A stretch of DNA of 64,000 bases, taken from the NCBI GenBank assembly GCA_965212145.1, contig CBDBUY010000004.1:434001-498000 (forward strand). The letters are read 5' to 3'. Within the stretch, counting starts at the first letter, position 1. The number at the start of each line of letters is the position of its first letter. The translations under genes and the position numbers were made by a program. The notes beneath the pieces were generated by a model. It ran no database searches, had not been told where the DNA came from, and worked only from the letters and a program-made list of their open reading frames with translations. The DNA comes from JAAEPI01 sp965212145. GTDB lineage: Bacteria; Bacteroidota; Bacteroidia; Cytophagales; Cyclobacteriaceae. This document shows, piece by piece, positions 53,156 to 62,003 of this stretch.

Positions 53156-55294
53156 ATGAAAAATTTTACTAGAATTTCTATACTATTCGCAGCTATCATT
53201 TTGAGTACTGCTGCACAAGCGCAACTGGCTCGTTTGTTGGCAGGCAATGAACTGAATGGCGATAAGCACTTTGAGTCCTATGCATTTGCCGATGCACTGG
53301 AATACTACTTGCGAGCTTATGAAAATGACTCGACACATGTTAACCTGGCCGGTAAAATTGCTGAGTGCTACAGGAGGCTGAATAGCTCTAAATATTCGGA
53401 GATTTGGTATCGAAAACTTATCAGGAGATCCCAAAATGAAGGGGTGGAGCTAGATCCATTGGCTATGTTCCACTATGCCGAGAGCTTGAAGGGAAATCGG
53501 AAATATGACTTGGCATCCGTATGGCTAAAAAAATACGCAGAGGTGGCCGGTGAGGATCAGCGAATCGATAAAAAATTAGATGCCATCAAGAATCAAAGCG
53601 TGATTATGGATGATGCCGAATATATTGAGATATCAGAGCTCTGGTTCAATGTGCCTGAGGCTGATTTTTCACCTTTTTTTTATGAGGATGGAATCGCCTT
53701 TGTATCAGCCAGAAAGAATCGCGCGATCAATACGGAATACGCCTGGGACAACACCAATTTTCTCGACGTTTTCGTGGTGGACCCGAAGGATCCCGAATCT
53801 GTTCCCGTTGGAATAAATGGAAGAATCAACTCCAAATTACATGACGGTCCAATTTGCTTTTACAACAACGAGACAAAGGCGGCATTTACGCGAAACAGCT
53901 ATGACAATGGCCGTCAGAAAAGGAGCAAGGACGGCACAAATAATCTTCAGCTATTCTTCGCTGACACAGTGGATGGGAAATGGGGAAACATTCAGCCCTT
54001 TGAATATAATAGCCCTGAGTACTCCACTGGTCACCCTACCGTGAGACAAGATGGCAATCTGCTAATCTTTGCTTCAGACCGGCCGGGAGGTTTTGGAAAT
54101 AGCGACTTGTATTACTGCTATTGGACCGCTGAGGGGTGGAGTGAGCCGATCAATATGGGCTCGGACATCAATACTGAAGGCAATGAGCTTTTTCCTTTCG
54201 TTGAGCACAAAGTATTGTATTTCACTTCTGACGGACACGGTGGATTAGGTGGATTAGATATTTTCTATCTAAATATGGGACATCCTGAAACACTGAGAAA
54301 TGTCGGATTTCCTATCAACACTAATCAAGATGACTTTGCACTTGTCAGAAGAGGTAACGAAGGATACTTCACTTCTAATCGAGGGGGTGATGATGATATT
54401 TTTCATTTCGTAGATAATAGGCCAAGAAACATTATGCTCTCAGGAGTAGTGAAAAATCAGCATACGGATGAAGTGATTCCGGGAGCGACTGTCTACGTTG
54501 GTGATGAATATGAACTCACAGCCGATGAGGAAGGAAAGTGGGAACTGGAAGTGGAAGCTGGAAAGGAGTTCGAACTCACCTCAAGCGTGGAAAATATGCT
54601 ATTGGTGAATCCAGTTATAGCTGCTCCAAAACCCGAAGAGGATAATTCTTACACTCTTTGGCTGAAGCCGGTCATAGCCAAGGTAGTGGTAGTGGACAAA
54701 GAAAGCAGAGCGATAATTCCAGGTGCCTTGATTAAACTCAAAAGCAACATGTCTGAGGACATCAAACCTAAAAAATTGGATGAGCAAGCTGCCTACTACG
54801 AAATCTCAGGGAACACCACCTACAATCTATCTGGTGCCTCGGAAGGCTATTTTACAACTGGCAGAGTTGAAGAAACGAAAGAGTTGACCACCGATTCGGT
54901 TTACTGGGAAATTCCACTGGAGCTTATCGTACTCAACAAAGAAATAGAGCTTGATAACATCTATTATGATCTAAATAAAGCTACGATTCGTTCAGATGCA
55001 GAGGTTGAATTGAATAAACTGGTGAAGTTGTTGTTGGATAATTCGACAATCAAAATTGAATTGAGTTCTCACACGGATGCACGAGGCAGTAGCACCTACA
55101 ACCAGAACCTATCTCAACAAAGGGCCGAATCAGTGGTAAAATACCTGACCAAAAATGGCATTTCTTCCGACAGAATGGAAGCCAAAGGATACGGTGAAAG
55201 CAAATTGAAAAATGACTGTAAGGATGGGACAGAGTGCTCTGAAGACGATCATCAAGCCAATAGACGGACAGAATTTAAAGTGACAGAATATTAA
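53156..55294 (+). CDS. TPR/PD40/OmpA-domain outer-membrane protein (PorE-like)
   Basis: The protein is 712 residues from ATG 53156 (MKNFTRISILFAAIILSTAA, signal peptide); the longer frame from 53111 is discarded. The domains in order are TPR-like helices (~25-140), a WD40-like PD40 propeller (~165-430; YFTSDGHGGLGGLDIFYLNM and ASDRPGGFGNSDLYY), one or two carboxypeptidase-regulatory-like beta domains (GVVKNQHTDEVIPGATVYVG) and a C-terminal OmpA peptidoglycan-binding domain (LSSHTDARGSSTYNQNLSQQ, RRTEFKV). The layout matches PorE-type T9SS proteins that tie the outer-membrane machinery to peptidoglycan. Third gene of the adhesin module, seven bases after PorP. Confidence 0.93.
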   Translation: MKNFTRISILFAAIILSTAAQAQLARLLAGNELNGDKHFESYAFADALEYYLRAYENDSTHVNLAGKIAECYRRLNSSKYSEIWYRKLIRRSQNEGVELDPLAMFHYAESLKGNRKYDLASVWLKKYAEVAGEDQRIDKKLDAIKNQSVIMDDAEYIEISELWFNVPEADFSPFFYEDGIAFVSARKNRAINTEYAWDNTNFLDVFVVDPKDPESVPVGINGRINSKLHDGPICFYNNETKAAFTRNSYDNGRQKRSKDGTNNLQLFFADTVDGKWGNIQPFEYNSPEYSTGHPTVRQDGNLLIFASDRPGGFGNSDLYYCYWTAEGWSEPINMGSDINTEGNELFPFVEHKVLYFTSDGHGGLGGLDIFYLNMGHPETLRNVGFPINTNQDDFALVRRGNEGYFTSNRGGDDDIFHFVDNRPRNIMLSGVVKNQHTDEVIPGATVYVGDEYELTADEEGKWELEVEAGKEFELTSSVENMLLVNPVIAAPKPEEDNSYTLWLKPVIAKVVVVDKESRAIIPGALIKLKSNMSEDIKPKKLDEQAAYYEISGNTTYNLSGASEGYFTTGRVEETKELTTDSVYWEIPLELIVLNKEIELDNIYYDLNKATIRSDAEVELNKLVKLLLDNSTIKIELSSHTDARGSSTYNQNLSQQRAESVVKYLTKNGISSDRMEAKGYGESKLKNDCKDGTECSEDDHQANRRTEFKVTEY

Positions 55295-55348
55295 CTGAGA
55301 CAAGCTCGTAGCTCAGGAAAGATCGAATAGCGAAGACCTGATATACAA

Positions 55349-55378
55349 GGCCCGGCCATTTATGGTTGGGTCTTTTTT
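55349..55378 (+). terminator. Rho-independent terminator of the adhesin operon
   Basis: The stem GGCCCGGCCA / TGGTTGGGTC (with G-U pairs) has a four-base loop and is followed by TTTTTT, 55 bases after the OmpA-domain gene stop. Confidence 0.8.
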
Positions 55379-55541
55379 GTTCTATCCGATGTGTTGGCTT
55401 GAATAAAAATATACTCGAGGTTTTGCTCCAGGCAAATCAGTATTATCAGTTCTCGTTTATCCAAGGATAGTGCTGGATAAACGTATAACTGACTCCTACT
55501 AATACAATATTTAGCCTGACTAAATCCTCTGAATAATTTCT

Positions 55542-56072
55542 TCAATAAGAAGGCTTAAAAGTAAATGTCTGATCGTCACTACTTGAAACATGAAGCAAAC
55601 CATCAATTACTTCACATTTATAAGTAATGGAATATTCAATTTCTCCACCAGACCCATAATAATCAGATTCAAACCACAACAGATCCACTTCGTCTCTTTT
55701 CATTCTGGTAACCCGTTTTATTCCATCGGTTGTTTGTTCGCCTAGTCTCCATCCTTCACCATGTGGGGCGATACTATCAAGATTAAAAAAGGTTATAAAA
55801 ACAGCTTGACTTGAGAAGTTTTCAAATTCTATTCTTGAACCTCCATCAACCCAAGTTGTTCCATGATGTTTACCTAAAAAAAAACAAAATTTTCTTCCCC
55901 ATCCTGGACCACAGTATATCCTTGAAGGATCCAGACCAACATAGTCCCTTCCACCTGCATCTCTTATGACAGCTTGCTGTTTCTCATCCTGATTAGGGTC
56001 AAATACATCTGCTTCTGTTTTATAACAAGAAAACGAAACGAAGAATAAAAAGAGAAAAGGTAATTTCTTCAT
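55542..56072 (-). CDS. Hypothetical lipoprotein (176 aa)
   Basis: The protein has a lipoprotein signal (LFLFFVSFSC) followed by a mature domain with no recognised family. It is aromatic- and glycine-rich (PSRIYCGPGWGRKFCFFLGK with two Cys; SIAPHGEGWRLGEQ; WFESDYYGSGGEIEYSITYK), mostly beta. The surrounding DNA (55.4-56.1 kb) is visibly more AT-rich than the rest of the window, which may indicate transfer. A -7 box lies 21 bases upstream. Its function is unknown. Confidence 0.75.
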   Translation of the reverse strand: MKKLPFLFLFFVSFSCYKTEADVFDPNQDEKQQAVIRDAGGRDYVGLDPSRIYCGPGWGRKFCFFLGKHHGTTWVDGGSRIEFENFSSQAVFITFFNLDSIAPHGEGWRLGEQTTDGIKRVTRMKRDEVDLLWFESDYYGSGGEIEYSITYKCEVIDGLLHVSSSDDQTFTFKPSY

Positions 56073-56093
56073 CCTGAAAGGCTAATAACCTAC

Positions 56094-56101
56094 AAAGCTA
56101 G
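56094..56101 (-). promoter_or_regulatory. Bacteroidota -7 box for the hypothetical lipoprotein, TAGCTTTG
   Basis: TAGCTTTG on the minus strand matches TAnnTTTG, 21 bases before the ATG at 56072. Confidence 0.5.
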
Positions 56102-56166
56102 ACTAAACTTTACTTAAGACTTCAAATGCACTAATCCGTCGAGGAGACGGGGTTTATACTCAGCCG

Positions 56167-57435
56167 TTAATACCCATACTTCTCTTTCCACCTATTTCTT
56201 AGAAATTTTCTGATTTCTTCCTCCCTCGGGTTTTGTCCAGGATCGTAGAATGTGGTACCTGATACTTCCTCGGGTAGAAATTCCATGTCAGCGAAATTGC
56301 CGGCATGACTGTGGGCATACTTGTACCCCGAGCCATACCCCTGATCTTTCATCATCTTGGTCGGTGCATTCCGGATCGCCATGGGCACGGGCAAGTCACC
56401 TGATTTCTGAACTTCTTGTTGAGCTCTTCCAATCGCCTCGTAGCTGGCGTTGCTCTTTGGAGAGGTGGCCAGATACGTCACGCATTGGCTCAGGATGATT
56501 CGGGATTCCGGATAGCCGATCATATTCACGGCGTTGAAGGCAGAGGTCGCCAGCACCAGCGCTGTTGGATTGGCATTGCCAATGTCCTCAGAGGCCAGGA
56601 TGACTAATCGTCGAGCAATGAATTTCACATCCTCGCCTCCCTCGATCATTCGTGCGAGATAGTACACCGCTGCGTTGGGATCGCTCCCTCGTATTGATTT
56701 TATAAAGGCCGAAATCACATCGTAGTGCATCTCGCCCTTCTTGTCATAAAGCACCGTTTTTCGCTGAGCGATGGCCGTCACTTTATCGTTGGTGATCTCT
56801 ACTTTTTCCGAGCCTTCACTTTTGATCACCAGCTCAAGAAGGTTCAGCACTTTGCGAGCATCTCCTCCGCTGAGGTTGAAAAGCGCTTCCGTTTCCTTGA
56901 GTTTGACTTTGAGCTTTTTCAGGTCATGATCTTCCTTGAGCGCCTTTTTGATGATGCCTTCCAATGACTCCTTTCCCAGTGCCTTCAGCGTATACACCTG
57001 ACTCCTGGAAATAAGGGCAGAATTAACCTCGAAACTGGGATTCTCGGTAGTTGCCCCGATCAGGGTGATGGTTCCTTTTTCCACTGCCCCAAGCAAAGCA
57101 TCCTGCTGAGCCTTATTGAACCGATGAATTTCATCGATGAATAAAATGGCCTTGGTACCGGATTGGACATTGTTGATTACCTCCCGCACCTCCTTCACTC
57201 CCGCACTGATGGCGCTCAAGGTATGGAACGGTCTTTTTACCTGATTCGCGATAATATTAGCGATGGTGGTCTTGCCCGTCCCTGGAGGTCCCCAAAGAAT
57301 CATTGATGGCACCTGTCCCGATGAGATGGCCCGTCGGAGTACGCCATTTTCACCCAACAAATGCTCCTGACCAATCAAGTCCTCGAGCTTTGAGGGGCGC
57401 ATTCTTTCAGCGAGCGGGGCAACATCTTCAAACAT
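56167..57435 (-). CDS. rarA: Replication-associated recombination protein A (AAA+ ATPase)
   Basis: The protein is 422 residues from ATG 57435 (MFEDVAPLAERMRPSKLEDL); the frame from 57483 would add 16 unlikely residues. It has Walker A GPPGTGKTTIANIIA, Walker B AILFIDEIHRFNKAQQDALL, sensor 1 TLIGATTENPSFEVNSALIS and the MgsA C-terminal region (AVYYLARMIEGGEDVKFIAR, LVILASEDIGNANPTAL). RarA acts at stalled replication forks. Only four bases separate the start from the near-consensus TACCTTTA, again a leaderless layout. Confidence 0.95.
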   Translation of the reverse strand: MFEDVAPLAERMRPSKLEDLIGQEHLLGENGVLRRAISSGQVPSMILWGPPGTGKTTIANIIANQVKRPFHTLSAISAGVKEVREVINNVQSGTKAILFIDEIHRFNKAQQDALLGAVEKGTITLIGATTENPSFEVNSALISRSQVYTLKALGKESLEGIIKKALKEDHDLKKLKVKLKETEALFNLSGGDARKVLNLLELVIKSEGSEKVEITNDKVTAIAQRKTVLYDKKGEMHYDVISAFIKSIRGSDPNAAVYYLARMIEGGEDVKFIARRLVILASEDIGNANPTALVLATSAFNAVNMIGYPESRIILSQCVTYLATSPKSNASYEAIGRAQQEVQKSGDLPVPMAIRNAPTKMMKDQGYGSGYKYAHSHAGNFADMEFLPEEVSGTTFYDPGQNPREEEIRKFLRNRWKEKYGY

Positions 57436-57454
57436 GGGATAAAGGTAGCGAGAG

Positions 57455-58328
57455 CTATTTTCTAAGCACAATGTAATTGCCACCGAGAATCAAAATCATC
57501 CCGATCCCGACCAGCAGCGTGAATTGGAAATTTTCAAAAATGGATGATAAAGTGATGGCTATGACCGGAATCACGATCAAGACATATGCAGCACGGTCTG
57601 GACCGATTCTACCAATCAACGTGAGGTACGACCCGAATGCCACGATCGAGCCCAGAATGGCCAGATACAACAGTGAACCCAGGTAATCGAATGTTGTCAA
57701 TAGCTGAAATGGCGATCCGGAAACAAGCGCCACCAAAGCCATGAGTAGCCCCCCATACAGCATCCCAAAGGCGTTGGACTGGATGACTGGGATTTTCAAT
57801 AATTGGTTCAACGCAGAGGTGATGTTACCCAAGGACGCCACAATCACCGAAAGGATACAGACGAATAAACTGAAGGCAGGAAAATCTGCTGTTTCCATTC
57901 CCCCGAGATCCTGATAGAAAAGCAAAGGAAGTTCCGGCAACTCCCAAGACCGCTCCCAGGTAAACTTTGGACTCGGCTTTCCGAGAAAGGAAAATGGATT
58001 GAAAAATGATGTTCAGAAAGATGATGCAAGAGAATGCCACTGCCACCAACCCACTTGTGAGCTCCAACTCGGCAATGTACACCAGCCAATAATTGAAGCC
58101 AAAAAGCAGTGCTCCTTGAAGCAGAATACGCAAATGAATCTTTTTCGAATATCTGAGATTGGCTCCCGTGATCAAGCAATACATCAGCAAAATCAAGCCT
58201 GCCAGTACGAATCTCATGCTCACCGACCAAATGGGTGGAACGACACCCACCTGAAACTTGATGATGAAGAAGGTGGAACCCCAGATCAGGGCCGGGATGA
58301 GAAAGAGGATCGGGTTGCTCAGTTTCAC
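57455..58328 (-). pseudogene. EamA/DMT-family transporter split by a frameshift
   Basis: The N-terminal half is read from ATG 58328 (NPILFLIPALIWGSTFFIIK; about five membrane spans) to VYLGAVLGVAG. The C-terminal half continues in another frame from LLFYQDLGGMETADF to 57455 (AYVLIVIPVIAITLSSIFEN, ending IGMILILGGNYIVLRK). Removing one T from the run near 57916-57935 restores a 10-span drug/metabolite transporter of about 290 residues. This is either a real inactivating frameshift or a homopolymer error. Frames read separately end in nonsense (FLSGSRGNGNSRFSCL). Confidence 0.85.
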
Positions 58329-58351
58329 CCAACGAAATTATTCTTTTCAGG

Positions 58352-58636
58352 CTACTTTCCTTTGCAATCTTCGAGGGCCTTTACGGCGATTTCTCTTTGC
58401 CTTTCCGCTTCCATTACGGCCTCATGTGCTTCTGCTTCTGCATGTCTAGCCACGGCTGCTGCCTCTTCGGCCATTTGCTGCGCCATTTTGGCATCCGCTG
58501 CTGCTTGTTCAGCAAGCCTCGTTTGTATTTCGACTTCCTTTCTGAGTGCTTCGTTTTCAGCCTGTAGGGTGGCATTGTCTCCAGACGAACAGGAAGCAAG
58601 AACAATGGCGAATAGAAGAATTATTAGATAACGCAT
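58352..58636 (-). CDS. Small coiled-coil lipoprotein (94 aa)
   Basis: The start is placed at ATG 58636, where a lipoprotein signal begins (MRYLIILLFAIVLASCSSGD). The mature part is an uninterrupted Ala/Glu-rich heptad-like helix (ALRKEVEIQTRLAEQAAADA, AQQMAEEAAAVARHAEAEAH), ending CKGK. The design resembles Lpp-type or spacer lipoproteins forming trimeric coiled coils in the periplasm. The longer frame from 58705 adds polar residues before the signal and is rejected. No known family is assigned. Confidence 0.8.
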   Translation of the reverse strand: MRYLIILLFAIVLASCSSGDNATLQAENEALRKEVEIQTRLAEQAAADAKMAQQMAEEAAAVARHAEAEAHEAVMEAERQREIAVKALEDCKGK

Positions 58637-58655
58637 ATTATTTCTTAGAAAATTA

Positions 58656-59672
58656 CTAAGAGATTTTTGAAAGCGCCTGCTCGAATTCCGATAGCTGATT
58701 GTCATCGAATTCCAGATGAGTCACAAATCGCACCAGGTTCTTCCCAAAGGTGACTGCTAGAATCCCATGTTTTTCCAATTGCTCCAGAAAAAACGTTTCC
58801 GATCTATCTGCCAGCTCTGTGATGACAATATTTGTCTCTACGGGCATTACTTCTTTGACAAACTGTTTTTGCGCAAGCAATTCTCCAATTTGTCTGGCCC
58901 TGTGATGATCTTCTTTCAATCTTTCCACCTGATGATCCAGCGCGTAGCTGCAAGCCGCAGCGAGATAGCCTGCCTGTCGCATGGCTCCTCCAAGTGCTTT
59001 TCGCACCCGCTTCGCCTGCTTGATCTTATCCTTCGATCCAAGTAAAGTCGAACCCACTGGTGCTCCAAGTCCTTTCGAAAAGCATAACGAAATGGTGTCG
59101 AATAGCTTTCCATATTCTATGGGATCTTCATTGCTTTCAATCAAAGCATTGAAAAGCCGAGCTCCATCAAGGTGCATTCGCAACCCTTTTTCATCACAGA
59201 CCTTTCTGATCCGTTTAATTTCCTCGAGATCGTAAATCGCACCACCTCCCTTGTTCATTGTATTTTCCAGTACCACGAGCTTGGAATTTGGGAAATGAAT
59301 GTCATCAGGATTGATTGCCTCACTGAGCTGATCGGCTGTGATCATGCCTTTTTCTCCCTCAAGAAGCTTGGGCGAAAGCATGGAATTCCACATCATTCCA
59401 CCACCCTCATACAAATACACGTGCGAGTACTTGTGGCAAATAACTTCATCTTGTGGTGAGGTATTCACGCGCATCCCGATTTGATTGGTCATCGTTCCGG
59501 AAGGACAGTATAGCGCGTCTTCCATACCGAACATTTCGGCTACTTTCTCTTGGAGGGCGTTGACCGAAGGATCGTCTCCAAAGACATCATCTCCAACCTC
59601 GGCAGCCATCATAACCTCTAGCATTTCAGGTGTCGGTTTGGTTATCGTATCACTTCTAAGGTCTATTTTCAT
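58656..59672 (-). CDS. ltaE: Low-specificity L-threonine aldolase
   Basis: The 338-residue PLP enzyme cleaves L-threonine/L-allo-threonine to glycine and acetaldehyde. Signatures are MKIDLRSDTITKPTPEMLEV, YCPSGTMTNQIGMRVNT, MHLDGARLFNALIES (Asp contacting PLP nitrogen), and the PLP lysine in SLCFSKGLGAPVGSTLLGSK. Length is normal. It is a single-gene unit whose start is about 330 bases from the next gene on the right. Confidence 0.95.
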   Translation of the reverse strand: MKIDLRSDTITKPTPEMLEVMMAAEVGDDVFGDDPSVNALQEKVAEMFGMEDALYCPSGTMTNQIGMRVNTSPQDEVICHKYSHVYLYEGGGMMWNSMLSPKLLEGEKGMITADQLSEAINPDDIHFPNSKLVVLENTMNKGGGAIYDLEEIKRIRKVCDEKGLRMHLDGARLFNALIESNEDPIEYGKLFDTISLCFSKGLGAPVGSTLLGSKDKIKQAKRVRKALGGAMRQAGYLAAACSYALDHQVERLKEDHHRARQIGELLAQKQFVKEVMPVETNIVITELADRSETFFLEQLEKHGILAVTFGKNLVRFVTHLEFDDNQLSEFEQALSKIS

Positions 59673-59800
59673 CGGGTATCCAGTCTGAATGTTTGAAATG
59701 TTCCCATGGAACAGGGGCCAAATCTACATTGGATCGATCAACAAGAAAGTATCTGAGATTCGTAATCAAAGGGGGTGAATTACCGTTTGATCAAAAAAAA

Positions 59801-59825
59801 GAATCCCGACTTGTGATCGGGATTC
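59801..59825 (-). terminator. Orphan hairpin with minus-strand T run
   Basis: Perfect nine-base arms GAATCCCGA/TCGGGATTC surround a seven-base loop, with eight A residues on the left. This makes a textbook terminator for leftward transcription. No minus-strand gene lies immediately to its right, so either a short RNA ends here or it insulates ltaE from antisense transcription. Confidence 0.6.
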
Positions 59826-59839
59826 TAGTTTGAAATAAT

Positions 59840-59965
59840 ATGAATATGAAGAGAATTCGATGGTTTAACGGAGCACTATTGTCATTTGTTCCACTGTTAA
59901 CAGAATTTAACCTGAAACCTAATTTTGACTTATTCCAGTGGTCGTGGTTTAATGTGAGCGGATAG
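59840..59965 (+). CDS. Possible 41-aa small protein
   Basis: A short frame (MNMKRIRWFNGALLSFVPLL then TEFNLKPNFDLFQWSWFNVS) has a basic start and a moderately hydrophobic core. It fills the gap before the Rpe-CBS operon and ends just before that operon's -7 box. Coding status is uncertain; it may be chance, or a small peptide upstream of the operon. Confidence 0.3.
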   Translation: MNMKRIRWFNGALLSFVPLLTEFNLKPNFDLFQWSWFNVSG

Positions 59966-59977
59966 TAAACAGATATC

Positions 59978-59985
59978 TATCTTTG
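59978..59985 (+). promoter_or_regulatory. Bacteroidota -7 box for the Rpe-CBS operon, TATCTTTG
   Basis: TATCTTTG matches TAnnTTTG, 18 bases before the ATG at 60004. It overlaps the upstream in-frame TTG, which supports the ATG start. Apart from the hairpin at 59801 and the possible 41-aa frame, the 331-base gap 59673-60003 holds nothing else that I see. Confidence 0.5.
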
Positions 59986-60003
59986 CGCCCTCAAAAGAAT
60001 GGA

Positions 60004-61008
60004 ATGAAAATATCAGCGTCTTTATATTCTAACAAAGACAAACCCCTCCAGGAACTCGTCACTGAACTCGACAAATGTCACATCGACTATTTCCATATCG
60101 ATTGTAACGATGATGAATCCGTATTTGATGACATCTCGGAAATCAGAAATTACAGCAGCACGCCTATGGACGTGCACATTATTTCTGATAAATCAGAGAG
60201 CTATATACCATTGATCGAAAAGACCAAGCCGGATCGCGTTTGTTTCCAATATGAAAACTTAAAATCAAAAATAGCTCTCCCAAAAATCGACGGAGTTAAG
60301 TGGGGACTAGCCATTACCTCAGCCACGGATGTCAGCGTTTTTGAGGAGTACCGCAACGAGTGCGATTTTGTCTTGATCATGACCACTACGCCAGGACAGA
60401 GCGGTGGGAAATTTCATAAAGACAATTTCCAGAGAGTTAGAAAATTCCGGAATCAATTCCCAGGGAAGGAAATTGAAGTGGACGGGGGTGTTAACGATGA
60501 AGTCGGTTTTATCCTGAGAATGTTGGGTGTTCAAAGTGTAGTTTCCGGGTCGTATCTCGTGAATCATGAGTCTATACCTGAAGCACTCCTCCATTTGAGA
60601 TCTAGCGTCATTCACTCAGATTTTCACGTGAGGGATTTCATGATTGAAAGAGACCAAGCGCCGATTGTTTCTGCTGACTCTTCGCTTCAAAGAATCGTTC
60701 AGACCATAGAGAACTACAAACTCGGTTTTGCGATCGTAGAGGATGACGAGCAAAATTTGGTTGGCATTAGCAGTAACGCGGATTTGAGGAAAGGCGTCTT
60801 GAACAAGTTTGAGGATCTTTCGAGCCTGCATCCGCTGGACATTTTAAACAGAAAACCAGCAACGATCTCCGAGGACGCAACGATTTCAGAAATGCTGGAT
60901 TTCATCCGATCAAAAAAATTCTTGATCTCCTACCTGCCGGTGGTTAACAGCGACAAAAAACTGACGGGTGCGGTATCATTTATTAACTTAATACGAAGCG
61001 AATCATGA
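60004..61008 (+). CDS. Ribulose-phosphate 3-epimerase-like barrel fused to a CBS-domain pair
   Basis: The protein is 334 residues from ATG 60004 (MKISASLYSNKDKPLQEL). Residues 1-200 form an Rpe-like TIM barrel. The family's metal-binding residues are all present: H31 and D33 (FHIDC), H58 (DVHI) and D160 (VDGGV). The phosphate loop MTTTPGQSGGKF is also present. Residues ~205-334 are two CBS motifs (IERDQAPIVSADSSLQRIVQ, LNRKPATISEDATISEMLDF), which usually bind adenosine nucleotides. An Rpe with C-terminal CBS domains is unusual; CBS pairs are known on KdsD. It overlaps the DAHP synthase gene by four bases. Epimerase activity, and its control by ATP/AMP, are inferred. Confidence 0.82.
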   Translation: MKISASLYSNKDKPLQELVTELDKCHIDYFHIDCNDDESVFDDISEIRNYSSTPMDVHIISDKSESYIPLIEKTKPDRVCFQYENLKSKIALPKIDGVKWGLAITSATDVSVFEEYRNECDFVLIMTTTPGQSGGKFHKDNFQRVRKFRNQFPGKEIEVDGGVNDEVGFILRMLGVQSVVSGSYLVNHESIPEALLHLRSSVIHSDFHVRDFMIERDQAPIVSADSSLQRIVQTIENYKLGFAIVEDDEQNLVGISSNADLRKGVLNKFEDLSSLHPLDILNRKPATISEDATISEMLDFIRSKKFLISYLPVVNSDKKLTGAVSFINLIRSES

Positions 61009-62003
61009 TCATTCATCTTAAGAATACCCTTTCAAAAGAGCAAGCAGCAAACCTGGCTGAAGCCAATCAGGCCATTCATTTTCATGATGGGGAAAGAGAT
61101 GTGCTCGTGCTCAGTGCCAAGATTAAAGAAGTGCCTAACTCTCTTCAAGATCATGCGGATACTTCCTTTGTGACAGCAACAGATATTCAGTTGGCAAGTA
61201 AAGAGTATCAGTCTGATCTTCGGAAGGTGCAGATCGGAGATGTGGCCATAGGGGGTGATACCAAAAACACCATGATGATTGCCGGTCCATGCTCTGTTGA
61301 ATCGCGAGAACAGGTTGATCAGGTCGCCAGTTTATTGAAAGACCTGAACATAAAAACTCTGAGAGCGGGATGTTTCAAGCCCAGAACTTCTCCTTACACT
61401 TTCCAAGGCCTAGGCGAAGAAGGACTCAAAATTCTCGCGGATGCACGAGACAAATATGGCTTCAACATCATCACAGAGGTGAAAGACTCCTCGCATGTGG
61501 ACATGGTCATCGAGTACGCCGATATTATCCAGATTGGCGCCAAAGCGATGTACGATCACAGCATTGGGAAACGATGTGGCCAGACCAAGAAACCTGTACT
61601 CTTGAAGAGGGGATTCGGCACCACACTGCAGGAATTTGTACAGGCTGCCGAATTCATTTTGAGTGGCGGCAATCCAAACGTCATGCTCTGCGAACGTGGA
61701 ATCAGGACCTTCGAATTCAACACAAGATTTACTTTGGATTTGTGCGGTGTTGCCTTCCTGAAAGAAAAAACCAACCTCCCTGTCATCGCAGATCCAAGTC
61801 ACGCGATGGGCTACAGATACGGTGTGCCTGATCTGACACGCGCCTGCCTGGCCATGGGTGTTGATGGACTTTTGGTAGAAACTCATCCGAACCCTGAAGT
61901 GGCTAAATCAGATGCAGCTCAGCAGCTCAACCTGGATGAATTCAAAAAAATGCACGGCTCACTGCAGCCAATTGCTCAAGCCATCGGTTACAATCTGATC
62001 TAA
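61005..62003 (+). CDS. aroF: 3-deoxy-7-phosphoheptulonate (DAHP) synthase, class I-beta
   Basis: The 332-residue enzyme condenses PEP with erythrose 4-phosphate, the entry to the shikimate pathway. Residues 1-80 form a ferredoxin-like regulatory domain. The barrel follows with AGPCSVES, the substrate signature GCFKPRTSPYTFQGLGEEGL (KPRTS is typical of DAHP synthase, whereas KDO-8P synthase has KANRS), IIQIGAKAMYD, and the metal-site motif IADPSHAMGYR. No chorismate mutase domain is fused. It overlaps the Rpe-CBS gene by four bases upstream and the phosphatase by one base downstream (TAATG). Confidence 0.93.
   Translation: MIIHLKNTLSKEQAANLAEANQAIHFHDGERDVLVLSAKIKEVPNSLQDHADTSFVTATDIQLASKEYQSDLRKVQIGDVAIGGDTKNTMMIAGPCSVESREQVDQVASLLKDLNIKTLRAGCFKPRTSPYTFQGLGEEGLKILADARDKYGFNIITEVKDSSHVDMVIEYADIIQIGAKAMYDHSIGKRCGQTKKPVLLKRGFGTTLQEFVQAAEFILSGGNPNVMLCERGIRTFEFNTRFTLDLCGVAFLKEKTNLPVIADPSHAMGYRYGVPDLTRACLAMGVDGLLVETHPNPEVAKSDAAQQLNLDEFKKMHGSLQPIAQAIGYNLI

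Noticed and set aside
55455..55482. Inverted repeat GTTTATCC/GGATAAAC with 12-base loop
   Set aside because: Eight-base arms without a T run, and no gene to which it clearly belongs; it may be chance in AT-rich DNA.
55360..55545. 61-codon minus-strand frame beginning MKKLFRGF
   Set aside because: It runs into the adhesin-operon terminator, overlaps the 3' end of the lipoprotein gene, has no signal or family, and lies in AT-rich DNA where chance frames are common.
57999..58631. Plus-strand open frame of about 210 codons across the EamA and coiled-coil lipoprotein genes
   Set aside because: It is antisense to two genes with clear family features, and its translation is low-complexity Ala/Ser/Cys.
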